DNA of 64,000 nt from Asterella californica (GCA_036924285.1 JAYKYS010000018.1:2914001-2978000); one strand, 5' to 3'; shown: positions 1 to 9,881, numbered from the stretch's first letter. Program-made: numbers and translations. Notes: generated by a model from the sequence alone, not told the origin.

Positions 1-2751
1 TGGTACGTTGACACCGGCGCCACCCATCACATGGCATTCGACCGCGACCAATTTTGTAAGTACACTGAACGAGAAAGTGCTCTTCAAGATCAAATTCTCT
101 TAGGAGATGACACTACAGTTCAAATTGAAGGTCACGGCGATGTTGAAGTTAAACTTCTTAACGGCGAAAACGTCTTAATTAAGGATGTCTTGCACGTCCC
201 TGCACTACGGAAGAACTTGTTTTCAGCTCGAATGTTTGACTCCAAGGGTGGGTGGTGCATTATCGGTAATGGTACTTGCCATCTAGAGGACAAGAACAGA
301 CGTCCAATTGCCCCATGCCCGCTAAGCAATGATCTCTACTTGCTAGGCTCGTCTGTAATCCCAGTGCACACTATTTCACTCCCGCAAGCACACAATGCCC
401 AGCTGAAGGCAGAGCACTCCCAATCCCTGCTTCCAACAATGCCCCCTGAAACGCCCTCTCGGAAAAGACTGGGGGGTCCGGGAGGTGGCCGTGGTGGCAG
501 ATCGACCAACCGTGGTCGACCACGGCTGATCCTCCCCTTACACCCCTTCGCACAGTCGCACTCAACTAACACAGTCGCATTCCCTGAAAATTCACGCATT
601 CCTGCACCCTTTCTGCCACCGAATTTTGAGGGAGGCACGGATCGCCACGAGGGCGATCCGCGGCCCCAGGACCAAGGCACAAACCGCGATCCTGCACGGA
701 ACCCCAACCGGCACGCCCCCCCATGGAGGGGCGATGCCCCTAAAGTCCAGGAGGGCACGGATCGCCACCAGGGCGATCCGTGCCTCGACCCTAACGGCAC
801 GTCCCCCTATGGGGACGCGCCGCGCCAAGGGCACGGCCAGCCAGCCGGCCAACAGCCAGCCAGCCAAGGGGCGCGGCCCCACATGTGGGGCCACGCCCCC
901 TCATCTTCCCGGGGCGGCCCCCAAGGCTGGGGCGCGAACCCCGGGAGCCTTAACTCCCTGAGCCCCGCTGCCCCCGCCCCTGGCACTCACCCCCCGAGCC
1001 CCGCCCCCCAACCCGCCCTTCTCGGAAGGGCGGCGGCGGCGGCCCCTAACCCCTCCCTTTTCGGAGGAGCTCCCAGCTCCTCGGAGCTGGGAAGCTCCCC
1101 CTTCGAGGGAGTCAACCCGCGCGGGGTTGACTCCCCTCACAGGGGAGGGACTGAAAGTCCCTCCCCCACAGGAGGAACCGTCCTCCCCCGTGGAGTACTC
1201 TCCATGGAAGTATCCTCTCACAGGAATGTTCTTTCCGGCATCATTCCCTTAGATGAAAATTTTTCTACAGATCTTCCAGCAGAAATTTTCGACTCAACAG
1301 TAGGCACTCTGCTTTCAGCTCGCCACACACACGGTGATGACTCATCCACTCCTACATGTCTTGCATCTACACCTTACATAGTCGATGAGTCCAACACACC
1401 TATTTCCACTCTTTACCGATCTGTCACCCGCCCGCGCTTTGCCTACCTTACATTTGCCACTCCTACCGCCGACCTCTGGCACAGGCGGCTTGGCCACATC
1501 AGTCTCACCCGGCTTGACCAACTCCGTCGCCATCAATCTGTTATTGGCCTAAATCTGCCCACTATTCACAATTTCACTTGCCCTCCGTGCTTGCATGGCA
1601 AGCAAGCCCGCACAAAATTTCCACGTGCCGCCACTACCCGCGCCACCGAAATTCTCGAAATTGTCCACTCTGACATCAGCGGCCGAATTTCCCCTTGCAC
1701 TTTTTCCGGCTATGAGTACTTCATGACCATGACCGACGACTACTCCCGTTATACCGTTGTCCGCCTACTGCACTACAAGAGCGACTGCTTTACAGCATTC
1801 AAGGAGTTTCACACTTTTGCCGAGCGTCAGACCGGCAAGAAGCTCAAGACCCTACGCTCCGACAACGGTGGTGAGTTCCGATCCACCCTCTTTGATGCTT
1901 ATTGTCAGGAACACGGTATCCAACGTCAGCTGACCGTCCCTGACACTCCTCAGCAAAACGGGGTAGCTGAGCGTAAAAATCGCACCCTCTTAAACTCTGT
2001 CCGCGCCATGATGTTTTCAGCAGGACTAGACAAACAGTTTTGGGGTGAGGCTATCAATCACGCCACTTATGTTCTAAATCGCTGCCCCACCAAGGCCATC
2101 GATCCTGCCACCACTCCCTTTGAGCTATGGCATGACCGCAAGCCCACCATCTCACATCTTCGAGTTTTTGGCTGCACAGCTTTTGCCAACATTATAGAGA
2201 CTCACCGCTCTAAGTTAGATAGTCACTCCCACGAGTGTCTTCTTCTCGGCTACAGCAGTCAAAGTAAGGCATACCGTCTCCAACGTAAATCTGACGGTCA
2301 TACTTTTGTTTCTCGCGATGTTATATTTGATGAGTCTCTCCCTGCATCATCATCACCTCCCAACCCTGCTCTCACTGCTATCACTGAGGATGACATTCAG
2401 AATGATGTGCACTTTTTCCATCACCATCCTCCTACTTCGGGTCCAGCCCCTAGCCCTTCAGTGGGAGCTACTCTTCCCCCTCTGAGTTCGTCTGTTCTGC
2501 CTCCTTTTGCACCACCTCCCGCCTTCAGTCCTTCCGTTGGCCCTGGTCCCGGTAATCCTTCAAGCAGTAGTCTTGTTCCGGGCCCCGTTCCTCCTCTACC
2601 CTCAGCGGGATATGGAGGAGGAGGAGTTAGCGGAGGCACATTTCACACACCAACTCATTCTGTGGCCAGCTCATCCACTAGTAGCCCACAATCCCACAGT
2701 CGATATCCGTTCTCAACTTATTCTACCATGAATTTATCTTCCCCAATCTGA
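1..2751 (+). CDS. Copia polyprotein, first part: protease and integrase (partial)
   Basis: The frame enters the window already open. The protease active site DTGATHH is encoded at about 10-30. The protease remainder runs to about residue 110 of the visible protein. A proline/glycine/arginine-rich stretch of roughly 280 residues follows (DNA about 430-1220) and is not part of the normal copia protein. The GAG-pre-integrase zinc site has H in LWHRRLGH and C in CPPCLHGK (about 1470-1610). The integrase catalytic acidic residues are seen in HSDISG, SDNGGEF and VAERKN (about 1660-1980). The frame ends at a UGA (2749-2751), after which the same frame continues into the RT. Either the UGA is a nonsense mutation or it is read through. 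The integrase itself looks intact. Confidence 0.9.
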   Translation, partial: WYVDTGATHHMAFDRDQFCKYTERESALQDQILLGDDTTVQIEGHGDVEVKLLNGENVLIKDVLHVPALRKNLFSARMFDSKGGWCIIGNGTCHLEDKNRRPIAPCPLSNDLYLLGSSVIPVHTISLPQAHNAQLKAEHSQSLLPTMPPETPSRKRLGGPGGGRGGRSTNRGRPRLILPLHPFAQSHSTNTVAFPENSRIPAPFLPPNFEGGTDRHEGDPRPQDQGTNRDPARNPNRHAPPWRGDAPKVQEGTDRHQGDPCLDPNGTSPYGDAPRQGHGQPAGQQPASQGARPHMWGHAPSSSRGGPQGWGANPGSLNSLSPAAPAPGTHPPSPAPQPALLGRAAAAAPNPSLFGGAPSSSELGSSPFEGVNPRGVDSPHRGGTESPSPTGGTVLPRGVLSMEVSSHRNVLSGIIPLDENFSTDLPAEIFDSTVGTLLSARHTHGDDSSTPTCLASTPYIVDESNTPISTLYRSVTRPRFAYLTFATPTADLWHRRLGHISLTRLDQLRRHQSVIGLNLPTIHNFTCPPCLHGKQARTKFPRAATTRATEILEIVHSDISGRISPCTFSGYEYFMTMTDDYSRYTVVRLLHYKSDCFTAFKEFHTFAERQTGKKLKTLRSDNGGEFRSTLFDAYCQEHGIQRQLTVPDTPQQNGVAERKNRTLLNSVRAMMFSAGLDKQFWGEAINHATYVLNRCPTKAIDPATTPFELWHDRKPTISHLRVFGCTAFANIIETHRSKLDSHSHECLLLGYSSQSKAYRLQRKSDGHTFVSRDVIFDESLPASSSPPNPALTAITEDDIQNDVHFFHHHPPTSGPAPSPSVGATLPPLSSSVLPPFAPPPAFSPSVGPGPGNPSSSSLVPGPVPPLPSAGYGGGGVSGGTFHTPTHSVASSSTSSPQSHSRYPFSTYSTMNLSSPI
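509..1190. repeat. Array of GC-rich perfect hairpins inside the copia frame
   Basis: At least ten separate inverted repeats follow one another here. They include a 16-bp palindrome at 510-525; 9-bp arms at 638-646/652-660; 13-bp arms at 754-766/772-784; 7-bp arms at 800-806/811-817; an 18-bp palindrome at 875-892 within longer arms at 868-899; 8-bp arms at 1013-1020/1026-1033; 14-bp arms with one bulge at 1067-1080/1083-1097; 12-bp arms at 1107-1118/1124-1135; 7-bp arms at 1131-1137/1141-1147; 11-bp arms at 1142-1152/1156-1166; and 6-bp arms at 1171-1176/1181-1186. Loops are mostly 2-5 nt. The frame stays open through the tract. Confidence 0.9.
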
Positions 2752-2778
2752 ACCAGACATAGCACAGATGTAGAAAAC

Positions 2779-4587
2779 ATGAGCACATTACACCCATACC
2801 TACATCGTTCACCACCGCAGTCTCCACCACCGCACTCAAGTGACTTTGAGATGGCATCGTCTCCTCCCACTGAGATCCAAGCACCACCACCACTCCGGCG
2901 ATCAACACGACAGTCCAACCCTCCTAACCGCGATCCAGCTGAAGGTTACTACACAACGACTTTGATCCCGAAGGCACGAACGAGTAAGAAGCGTGCACTA
3001 ATGGTGACCTTGAGACCAGTCCCGATGGAGCCCAACTCCTATCAGGAGGCCTTATCATCTCCAGATGCTGCTCGATGGTCCGAGGCCATCACCGAAGAGC
3101 TCAAGTCCCACGAGGAGAACGGTACATGGACACTCACAGATTTACCACATGGACGAAGGCCCATAACCAACAAGTGGACCTTCAAGCTGAAGCTGAATTC
3201 AGATGGGTCCATCGCCCGATACAAGACACGGTTGGTGGCCCGAGGATTTACTCAAGTGTATGGGCTCGACTACACTGACACCTTCTCCCCTGTGGTCCGT
3301 GTGCAATCAGTGCGATTGATACTAGCAATTGCAGCTCAACACAACCTCCACGTCCACCAGATGGATGTGAAGACAGCATTTCTGAATGGAACGCTGAGTG
3401 AAGAAATCTACATGGCAGTCCCTGACGGCATCAACGCCCGAGGAACTGGTAAAGTGTGCAGGCTACTTCGTACACTTTATGGATTGAAGCAATCTTCTAG
3501 AGAATGGTATTTGATCATAGATAAGTTCTTACTTTCTCTCGGGTTCAGTAAGTCAGGAGCTGATGGTAACGTATATTACATTCACAAGGATAATCAGTTT
3601 GCCATCCTAGCACTCTATGTTGATGATACAATCATAGCAAGCAGCAGCGAAGGATTGCTAACATACATCAAGAGTAACCTCAGCGCAAGGTTCCAGATGA
3701 GTGACATCGGTAACATCCATCATTGCTTGAGTATAGAGATTAACCGAAATCGAGCAGAAGGATGGATCAGACTCAGTCAAACCTTGTACCTGACCCAAAA
3801 GTTATTCCAGTTTGGCTTAGAGAATTGTCAACCTGTCAGCACACCATTGACCCCAGGAGAAAAGTTCTCAACTGAAGATTGTCCTGCTACCACTGAAGAG
3901 AAGGCGCAATGTGCTTCTTATCCATATCAGAGTGCGACAGGCTCCATCAACTGGGCTGCCGTCTGCACTCGTCCTGATCTAGCCTTTAGCATTAGTGTAT
4001 TATCTCAATACATGGCTAACCCAGGACTAAAACACATCACCGCCATAAAGCGCACATTTCGCTATATCAAAGGTACTCTAGACCAGTACTTAGAATACAA
4101 GTACTTGCCTCAACCAATTTCTCTATTTGGCTACACTGATGCTGACTGGGGAGGTCACATCGAATCACGACGTTCAACATCTGGAAATTGCTTCATCTAT
4201 TCACAAGGAGCAATCAGTTGGTCGTCAAAGAGACAGAAATCTGTTGCACTATCAAGTACTGAAGCTGAGTATATGGCACTCAGCACATGTTCATCAGAAG
4301 CAATGTGGCTTCGACAACTCTTAGCGGATATTGGTTTAGCTGAGAATGAGGCAACTACTTTGTATTGTGATAACCAGAGTGCAATAGCACTCATAGAATC
4401 GTCCAAGTTTCACGACAGGACGAAACACATAGATATTCGGTACCACTTCATTAAGGATCAAGTTGCATCCAAGACAATTGAAGTGAAGTATTGCCCTACT
4501 CAGGAGATGGTAGCGGATATCCTAACTAAGGGCCTACCGGCTCCCAAGTTGGATTATCTTCTACCAAGACTAGGATTGAAAGTTTAG
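2779..4587 (+). CDS. Copia polyprotein, second part: reverse transcriptase and RNase H
   Basis: This is in the same frame as the preceding block; the interval 2752-2778 has no further stop. Reverse transcriptase motifs are visible: the KWTFKLK/RLVARGFTQ block, the QMDVKTAFLNG catalytic Asp, LYGLKQ and the YVDD active site. RNase H follows with YTDADWG, STEAEYMAL, CDNQSA and the HIDIRYHFI/DILTKGL end typical of copia. Length and motif set match a full RT-RNase H half. The protein acts in virus-like particles to copy element RNA into DNA. Expression needs the upstream frame unless it is initiated internally at 2779. Confidence 0.92.
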   Translation: MSTLHPYLHRSPPQSPPPHSSDFEMASSPPTEIQAPPPLRRSTRQSNPPNRDPAEGYYTTTLIPKARTSKKRALMVTLRPVPMEPNSYQEALSSPDAARWSEAITEELKSHEENGTWTLTDLPHGRRPITNKWTFKLKLNSDGSIARYKTRLVARGFTQVYGLDYTDTFSPVVRVQSVRLILAIAAQHNLHVHQMDVKTAFLNGTLSEEIYMAVPDGINARGTGKVCRLLRTLYGLKQSSREWYLIIDKFLLSLGFSKSGADGNVYYIHKDNQFAILALYVDDTIIASSSEGLLTYIKSNLSARFQMSDIGNIHHCLSIEINRNRAEGWIRLSQTLYLTQKLFQFGLENCQPVSTPLTPGEKFSTEDCPATTEEKAQCASYPYQSATGSINWAAVCTRPDLAFSISVLSQYMANPGLKHITAIKRTFRYIKGTLDQYLEYKYLPQPISLFGYTDADWGGHIESRRSTSGNCFIYSQGAISWSSKRQKSVALSSTEAEYMALSTCSSEAMWLRQLLADIGLAENEATTLYCDNQSAIALIESSKFHDRTKHIDIRYHFIKDQVASKTIEVKYCPTQEMVADILTKGLPAPKLDYLLPRLGLKV

Positions 4588-4603
4588 ATCTTCAACAACT
4601 AGT

Positions 4604-4616
4604 CGCTGAGTGGGAG
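4604..4616 (+). other. Polypurine tract of the copia element
   Basis: A purine-rich run (GCTGAGTGGGAG) sits directly before the LTR start and would prime plus-strand synthesis. Confidence 0.75.
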
Positions 4617-4827
4617 TGTTAGAACTGGATGTACAGTATGAACATAACATACAGCAACTAGTTCAGACCTTTTGGGCTCATGCCCTTTCGCAGGCTTTGC
4701 CTGCCCTTGTACCAAAGTATAAGTACCTGGCCTTTGGGCCTCCTACCTCATTATTATTCATTTCAGTAAACAAGCTTACACATACTTGGTCTCTCACATT
4801 GATCCTCTCTCTCCTTTTCCTATAACA
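4617..4827 (+). repeat. Copia 3' LTR
   Basis: The LTR starts TGTTAGAA right after the polypurine tract and ends CCTATAACA, giving TGTTA/TAACA termini and a length of 211 bp. A TATA-like TATAAGTA lies at 4718-4725. The right end is inferred from the terminal inverted repeat because the partner LTR is outside the window. Confidence 0.72.
4718..4725 (+). promoter_or_regulatory. TATA-like box in the copia LTR
   Basis: TATAAGTA lies about 100 bp into the LTR, a typical place for the U3 promoter. Assigned by sequence only. Confidence 0.45.
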
Positions 4828-5700
4828 TGAATGCACCATCACACAACATTTTCATCGTTCTCTTGGATCCTGCAAAGTGTTTGAGTCTCCAGCAGAGTTT
4901 GAGGTCTCCAAAGCAAACACATACCGTTATTTTGTGCTTGGTGGGAATTACACTACCACAGCTAAAGTCAAGGCGATGAAGAAATTTCTTGTGGAGAATG
5001 AGACCTTCCGCAATTGCAGTTGTTTAATATACGTGGGTCTTAATGCTCTTGAGGCCAGGGATTTAGCCACAGATGACAACACTGACCAAGTCTTTCGGTT
5101 GAAGAAGAACCACATACAGAAGATTGAGTACTAGCATCAGCTACTAAAGCCAAACCTTTTCAATCAGGATCAAGCGTTCTAAACTCCAACCAAATTGCAT
5201 TTGTTGGAGCGCCGAGCTTTTCTTGAAGGGGTGCGCTCGTTCTCAAGCTCTAAAGCAACAACTTATCATCGAGATCATGGAGGTGAAGGTCAACTTGACG
5301 GTGGAGAAGACTGCTATTACCAACGATAATTTATTCCAGATTGTTTTTAGAACCATCGAGGTTTGAGACTTTCAACAGAAGATGTTCTCTTTCTGGGAGC
5401 AAGGTCAGGTTAACGTCGTGCTTCATGTGGTGGTAAGTTTGACGCCACTAAGTTAGAAGAGATGAAGTGTAGCTACTGAAAGACCTTGCAAGGAGTCTCA
5501 AATGACGTTGTTCACTCTTGTCTACAAAGTGTCATTGATGGATACCTGGCTATCGAGGAGATATCATAAGAAGCCAACCACCATAAGATTTTGAAAATCA
5601 TGACTGCTGTCATAAGTAAAGAACTTGACGTGGCTTCCTGGTCAGAGACGTCAAAATGTTTCCTCTTCATGCGACTGACACAAAGCTCCACGAGTTTTAT
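4828..5700 (+). other. Unassigned, decayed coding-like sequence left of element II
   Basis: An 86-codon open stretch at 4877-5134 has no ATG start and no family I recognise. It contains the words YFVLGGNY and NALEARDLATDD. Short open stretches with interspersed stops continue to about 5690. Gypsy element II is inserted at 5700, so this segment and the sequence right of 55147 were once adjacent. That right side also holds unrecognised coding-like remnants, so the two may be halves of one older element or gene. This is inference. Confidence 0.4.
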
Positions 5701-5704
5701 TTGT
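5701..5704. repeat. Left target-site duplication TTGT of element II
   Basis: TTGT precedes the element terminus TGTTATTG, and TTGT also follows the other terminus (TGTAACA) at 55143-55146. The 5-bp terminal inverted repeat TGTTA/TAACA supports both boundaries. Confidence 0.65.
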
Positions 5705-6796
5705 TGTTATTGTAACGGATTTTGCATAAAGTTTGTCCAGGAAAACACGAGGTTCTTGGCTGTGAAAATGTCGTGTGTTGAATAAAGACAAAAAAGAGAA
5801 AAACAACCACGAGAACAAACTTCGCAAGATATATCCACTCCCACTTTATGTACACTCCCGTTTCTTTCTCACTAAGAATGCAAAATTGAGAAACAGATCT
5901 GAGTGGTCTGTAATCTACACCTAATCTCTTAGAACAAGTCTTTGAATCTCAATCTAGACCCAAAACTACCGAAGCGCAGTTTAAAACAAAAGAAACATCC
6001 TTTTGCTAACAAAAAGCTTCACACCAATATCACACGATTCCAACCTAGTCTAAACAACATCCATGTACAAGCCCTTAGCTAAAACTAGCTACCACAAGCC
6101 GTACATAACCAACTAGAACTCTAACAAATCTAAAAGAGCTCATATCGTAGCGAAGGGATCAAAAAAGATCTATATGAGAACTTTCTTCCTCGCGAAACGA
6201 TCTTAGATGTCGATACAGTCTTCCTTCTTGACTCCGTTGGCTCCAAGAACTCTCAAATCTGACTCTCGACAGTTGAGATATCTCTAATTTTAAGTCATAA
6301 GTGATCGAACCTCCAAAAGCTCCTCCTTGCAACTTAAAACCACATATATCTGCAAAATGGATTGCTTGATCCAAGATCTGTCTTTTCTGGTGGAAGAATC
6401 TGGCTGTTCTAGAACCAACGAGACTCGAAACAAACCGTTTGGAGTTCTCTTCGCAAAACTACATAAGAAATTTAATCACAAGAAGTGAAATACGGACATA
6501 AAATGTCTCCCTACAACTCAAACTTGTTCACCACACCCAAACCAACAATCTAATCCACAAACGGTCTTCTCTTATGCATAGATAAGAACTCCTTGATCAT
6601 GTAAGCACCAAGAACAAAGAGCTAGGCTCACCGATCGTGAAGAATCATCCAACTTCAGATCACAGACGAACAAAAAATTGACAAGCACTTCCTTATGAGT
6701 CAATTTTCCTCACATCTCTCAAATTGCTCGCTGAAACTTCGTATCGTCCCTGAAGAACTCGACGTCTTGATCGCGATGGATCCAAGGACTGCAAGA

Positions 6797-7221
6797 TTTT
6801 TCTTAGGGATATATACCAACTTTACTTCTCTTTTGAACGGAAACACAGGCCATCTCAGTGATAGGGCGCTTGCCTAGGAGGAAAGTGATCTCAGGATCAA
6901 TCCCCCCTGGCCTGTGTTTCCTATTCTGGCATGTTGACCTCTTGGAAGAGAGTTTATGTTAGATATTTCGACATGTTGGTCTCCTGTAAGAGAGTCTATG
7001 TTGGATATGCAACCACGTCCTGCATATCTAGGGGCGGGAGACCAATATCTCTCTTAATCGTGGGCTTCCTGGTCTAAGCCTCCGCATGCCACCTTGAATA
7101 TACCATGAGAGATATCTGGTGCGCATATGGAAGGGCTGTAAGCCTTGTGAGGCAACCCCATAAGTGTAGGGACTTAGGCCTACATTGGATGGCTTGTGGT
7201 ATATTCAAGGTGGCATCAAGA
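6797..7221 (+). repeat. Left arm of the fold-back element
   Basis: It pairs with 7998-8380. It includes a near-duplicate of about 35 bp (the 'catgttg..ctc..gagagt' block occurs twice around 6930-7000) that the right arm lacks. Confidence 0.8.
7086..7216. repeat. 131-bp unit with 20-bp terminal inverted repeats (left arm)
   Basis: Ends at 7086-7105 and 7197-7216 are perfect reverse complements (ATGCCACCTTGAATATACCA). The same-sized unit occurs in the other arm at 8003-8133, so it was present before the arms formed or was copied with them. Confidence 0.85.
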
Positions 7222-7392
7222 TGGTTTCAAGAGCACGAGAAACTGTTATTAATCAAGGGGGCAGCTTAGCTAAGGGCTGCTTTGATAGTTATGCTTACAA
7301 GGACAGTAGGAGGACAGCTTAGCTAGGGACTTATCTTTTAGGTAAATCAACCTGCGGCAATTTTCGACGGGTATTTTTTATAGAGAATTGAT

Positions 7393-7410
7393 GAGAGAGA
7401 GAGAGAGAGG
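7393..7410 (+). repeat. (GA)n microsatellite
   Basis: An uninterrupted GA run lies in the centre of the fold-back element, followed by more GA-rich sequence to about 7438. Confidence 0.85.
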
Positions 7411-7997
7411 AGATGCGTGTAGGAGAGAGAGGAGAGATTTTTGATGGATTAAAGATTTTGATGATGGAGTCGACACTGAAATAAAGTTTAGTTGAGTCTT
7501 GAAAGGCCTATCTGTGTATCTGAGTGTTTGATTTGTATTTGATGGACGCAAGAGGCATAATTTTGAGTTTTATCGCCTGCAGCAGTCTTTTTTTTCTTGA
7601 TCGTTCCTCTGACAATCACAGTCAGGAGGTCCGTCCTCTCCAAGAAAGACTCTTGTCACAACAGTGCGTCTCTTCTCTACTCTCAATTCTGTTCTCTGTT
7701 CTTCATATTCACCTCCAAACAGTCTAGTAGATAAAATTCAAGCTCCTTAACTCTTATCCTTCTCTCTTCCGCAACCTCCCAACTGAAATCTCTCAGAAAA
7801 TTGATCCTCTCAGTCTCTAACTTCTCCTGCGCGTCCGACGGCTTCCTCCTGGGCAAATAACCTCCTTCGTGCGGCATCGATTGTTTTCTCCAAACCTTAA
7901 CACCCTTGTTAAGCTAGGGTCCTTATAAGCAGACATACTTATCAAGTAAGCAGGCCCTTTGCTAAGTTGAGCCTTTGATTAATAAAAATTTCCTGAC

Positions 7998-8380
7998 TCT
8001 TGATGCCACCTTGATTATATCACAAGCCATCCAATGTAAGCCGAAGCCCCTAGACTTATGGGGCCACCCCACATGACTTACAATCTCTCCATATGCGCAC
8101 CAGGTATCTCCCATGGTATAATCAAGGTGGCATGCGGAGACTTAGACCAGGAAGTCTACGATTAAGGGAGATACTAGTCTCCCGTCCCTAGATATGCAGG
8201 ACGTGGTTGCATATCCAACATAGACTCCCTTCCAGAAGGCCAACATGCCGGAATAGGAAACACAGGCCAAAGAGAATTGATCTTGAGATCACTTTCTTCT
8301 TAAGTGGGCGCCCTATCCCTGAGATGACCTCTATTTCCGTTCAAAAAGGAAATACAGTTAGTACATATCCTTAAGGAAAA
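7998..8380 (-). repeat. Right arm of the fold-back element
   Basis: Reverse complement of the left arm. It contains the nested 131-bp unit at 8003-8133 with ends differing from the left copy at a few positions. Confidence 0.8.
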
Positions 8381-8825
8381 TTTTCTATACAATCTTTACT
8401 AGCTTTTCCTACACTAACTTCTCTGTACAACTCCGTTTTTAGTGAATGAGGAGTCAAAACTATAGTACTCGCTAACACCTACGCACTCACACTGTCAGAT
8501 CATGAATTCGAGTCACGAGCCAGAATCGACACATTTCTCTCTTTCGTACTTTTCATAACTCAAGACTTGTACTAACTATTATCTAGGACGTTTTTTCTCG
8601 CAACTGAAAGCATGGAGTCGCTCCTCTCGACGAGCTCCGCATTCTGGAACTTTTTGCTCCCTTCAAGGTGATATTTCAACCCAAGCTAAGGGGCAGCTTG
8701 TCAAGCATAGCCCCAGCTTAGCTCCTACCTAGCTTGATAAGTTAGGGCGTAGCTTCTTGAACAAATGCTAGTTGAGTGTCTTCCGAAGTTCTTTTTCATC
8801 ATGTGGAATGCCACGCACGACGACA

Positions 8826-8842
8826 TTCATTCCTTCCAAACC
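8826..8842 (-). other. Polypurine tract of element II
   Basis: On the minus strand a purine-rich run (GGAAGGAATGAA) sits directly before the LTR start TGTCGTCG. The related element VI has an equivalent tract at 29925-29937. Confidence 0.5.
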
Positions 8843-8884
8843 TACACATCCTCCGATATGTGCCAACCTTTTCATTAATCTCCA

Positions 8885-9468
8885 AGGTTCTCTAAATTGT
8901 CATCGTCCTCTTCAACGTCTTCAACGTCTTCGTTAGGTAGCAGATCTGCATCAGCATCCATCATCTGATCTAACTCTAGAAATTCGGTTAGCTCAACAAA
9001 TTCTCCTCTTCTACTGAACAGCTTGATACGCTTGTCGACAACAAGAAGCCTTAGAGGTGTATCATCAAGCTCCTGCAGAGAATAAGTAGCAGGAGTGCTT
9101 GTTCTCTAGCGTACTGTCATACACCAATATCCAATCTCCAACATGTATGGATTTCGGTCGGTGCTATAGGTCTTGTCAAACATGTCTTTATTCTTGAGAC
9201 GAGCCTCTTTCAACTTCTGTTGTGTCTCTATAAGATCCCCCTCTCTATGTTCTAGCTGCTTGATTCAAAGTGCAAGAAGTTGTACACGATCCATTCCGTC
9301 TTCCCACGTTAGGGTAGCCCATGTAGGAAAGTCCTCCTCTGCCAGCATAATCGACTTTTGGCTCAGCATCAGTTCAATGGGCATGTACCCAGTAGTAGTA
9401 CAATGAGTCGTCATGTCAGCCCACAGAGCAAAGAGGAGCAACCTAGGCCACTGTCTATGTCTACCATC
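8885..9468 (-). pseudogene. Element II integrase, distal part and C-terminal tail
   Basis: On the minus strand this continues the integrase interrupted at 19698. WPRLLLFALW, HCTTTGYMP and FPTWATLTWEDG match the same words in element VI (29250-29420). The tail ends in an acidic stretch (EDVEDVEEDDD) as in element VI. Frameshifts and stops are present. The first bases (9465-9468, CATC) are the target duplication made when the DNMT element inserted. Confidence 0.75.
9465..9468. repeat. Target-site duplication CATC of the DNMT element (left)
   Basis: CATC precedes the inserted DNA here and follows it at 19698-19701. Joining the flanks at one copy restores the element II integrase sequence as seen in element VI. 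Confidence 0.8.
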
Positions 9469-9574
9469 TGTCGTGCGCATACACATCGCTACACAACATA
9501 CATCGCTGTCAGAGGTACACCACACATACACATAACACATGGACGATGTCATACACATACACAAGTGTACCACA
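9469..9574 (-). repeat. Detached first 106 bp of the DNMT-element LTR
   Basis: It matches 10182-10287 over its whole length with essentially one change near the end (taCcaca against taTcaca). It abuts host sequence on the left and the antisense RT fragment on the right. The 5' LTR at 19400-19697 lacks exactly this part. Confidence 0.9.
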
Positions 9575-9575
9575 C

Positions 9576-9881
9576 GGATGTGTTTGAGCGGTTGAGAGCT
9601 CATGGGTTGAAGTTACACCCTGGGAAGTGTAAGTTCTTCCAGGAGTTGGTAGAGTATCTGGGCCACACCATCTATCCAGGTGGATTGGGTGTTCAACAGA
9701 CGAAGGTTGAGGCTATTGCACGTATTCCGCGCCCCACAGATGTGAGTCGAGTTCGAGCATTTGTTGGTTTGGCGAACTTCTATCGTCGATACGTGAAAGA
9801 GTTTAGTGCAATTGCGAAGCCGTTGACCAAGCTGATGAAGGTGGACCAGGAGTGGCAGTGGGGAGATGAGCAGGAGCGAGC
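9576..9881 (+). pseudogene. Antisense fragment of the element's own reverse transcriptase
   Basis: It encodes, on the plus strand, the FERLRAHGLKLHPGKC to DEQERA part of the RT. It is the reverse complement of about 12545-12845 of the same element with about four transitions. Both ends are joined almost directly to LTR termini: LTR end ..CCACA plus one base on the left, one base then TGATAATC on the right. It is therefore a captured fragment inside the insertion, not a separate gene. Confidence 0.88.

Larger units (their letters stand above)
1..4827 (+). mobile_element. Ty1/copia retrotransposon, 5' end cut by the window
   Basis: The order protease, GAG-pre-integrase zinc region, integrase, RT, RNase H, then polypurine tract and LTR is the copia (Pseudoviridae) order. 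The reading frame is open from base 1 and the protease active site lies within the first 25 bases, so gag and the 5' LTR lie outside the window. One polyprotein frame runs from 1 to 4587, broken only by a UGA at 2749-2751. The 3' LTR ends near 4827. The 5' LTR is not visible, so target duplication and age cannot be judged. Confidence 0.93.
6797..8380. mobile_element. Fold-back element with about 0.4-kb terminal inverted repeats
   Basis: The arm 6797-7221 matches the reverse complement of 7998-8380 almost throughout, apart from a short tandem duplication in the left arm near 6966-7000. Together with a centre of about 0.78 kb this makes a 1.6-kb fold-back or MITE-like unit lying in the element II LTR. 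The centre holds a GA microsatellite and no recognisable transposase, so the element is non-autonomous. Each arm contains a further 131-bp unit with its own 20-bp inverted repeats. No clear target duplication could be fixed. Confidence 0.8.
5705..8825 (-). repeat. 3' LTR of element II, interrupted by a fold-back element
   Basis: The segment 5705-6796 is homologous, in reverse orientation, to the solo LTR at 45250-47122 (for example around 5715-5790 against 47040-47110, and 6540-6640 against 46200-46290). The part 8381-8825 is more diverged. On the minus strand the LTR begins TGTCGTCG at 8825, straight after a purine-rich tract. Without the insertion it is about 1.5 kb, close to the 1.87 kb of the solo copy. 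Confidence 0.65.

Noticed and set aside
336..1221. Several overlapping open frames of 60-154 codons on the minus strand across the GC-rich tract
   Set aside because: They are shadows of the GC-rich palindromic sequence and have no motif or start context.
6900..8300. A CRISPR-like or simple tandem array
   Set aside because: The repeats are inverted arms of one fold-back element, not regularly spaced direct repeats.
9265..9603. Minus-strand 112-codon open frame as a gene
   Set aside because: It is a chimera of element II integrase and the LTR fragment of the DNMT element across the insertion junction.
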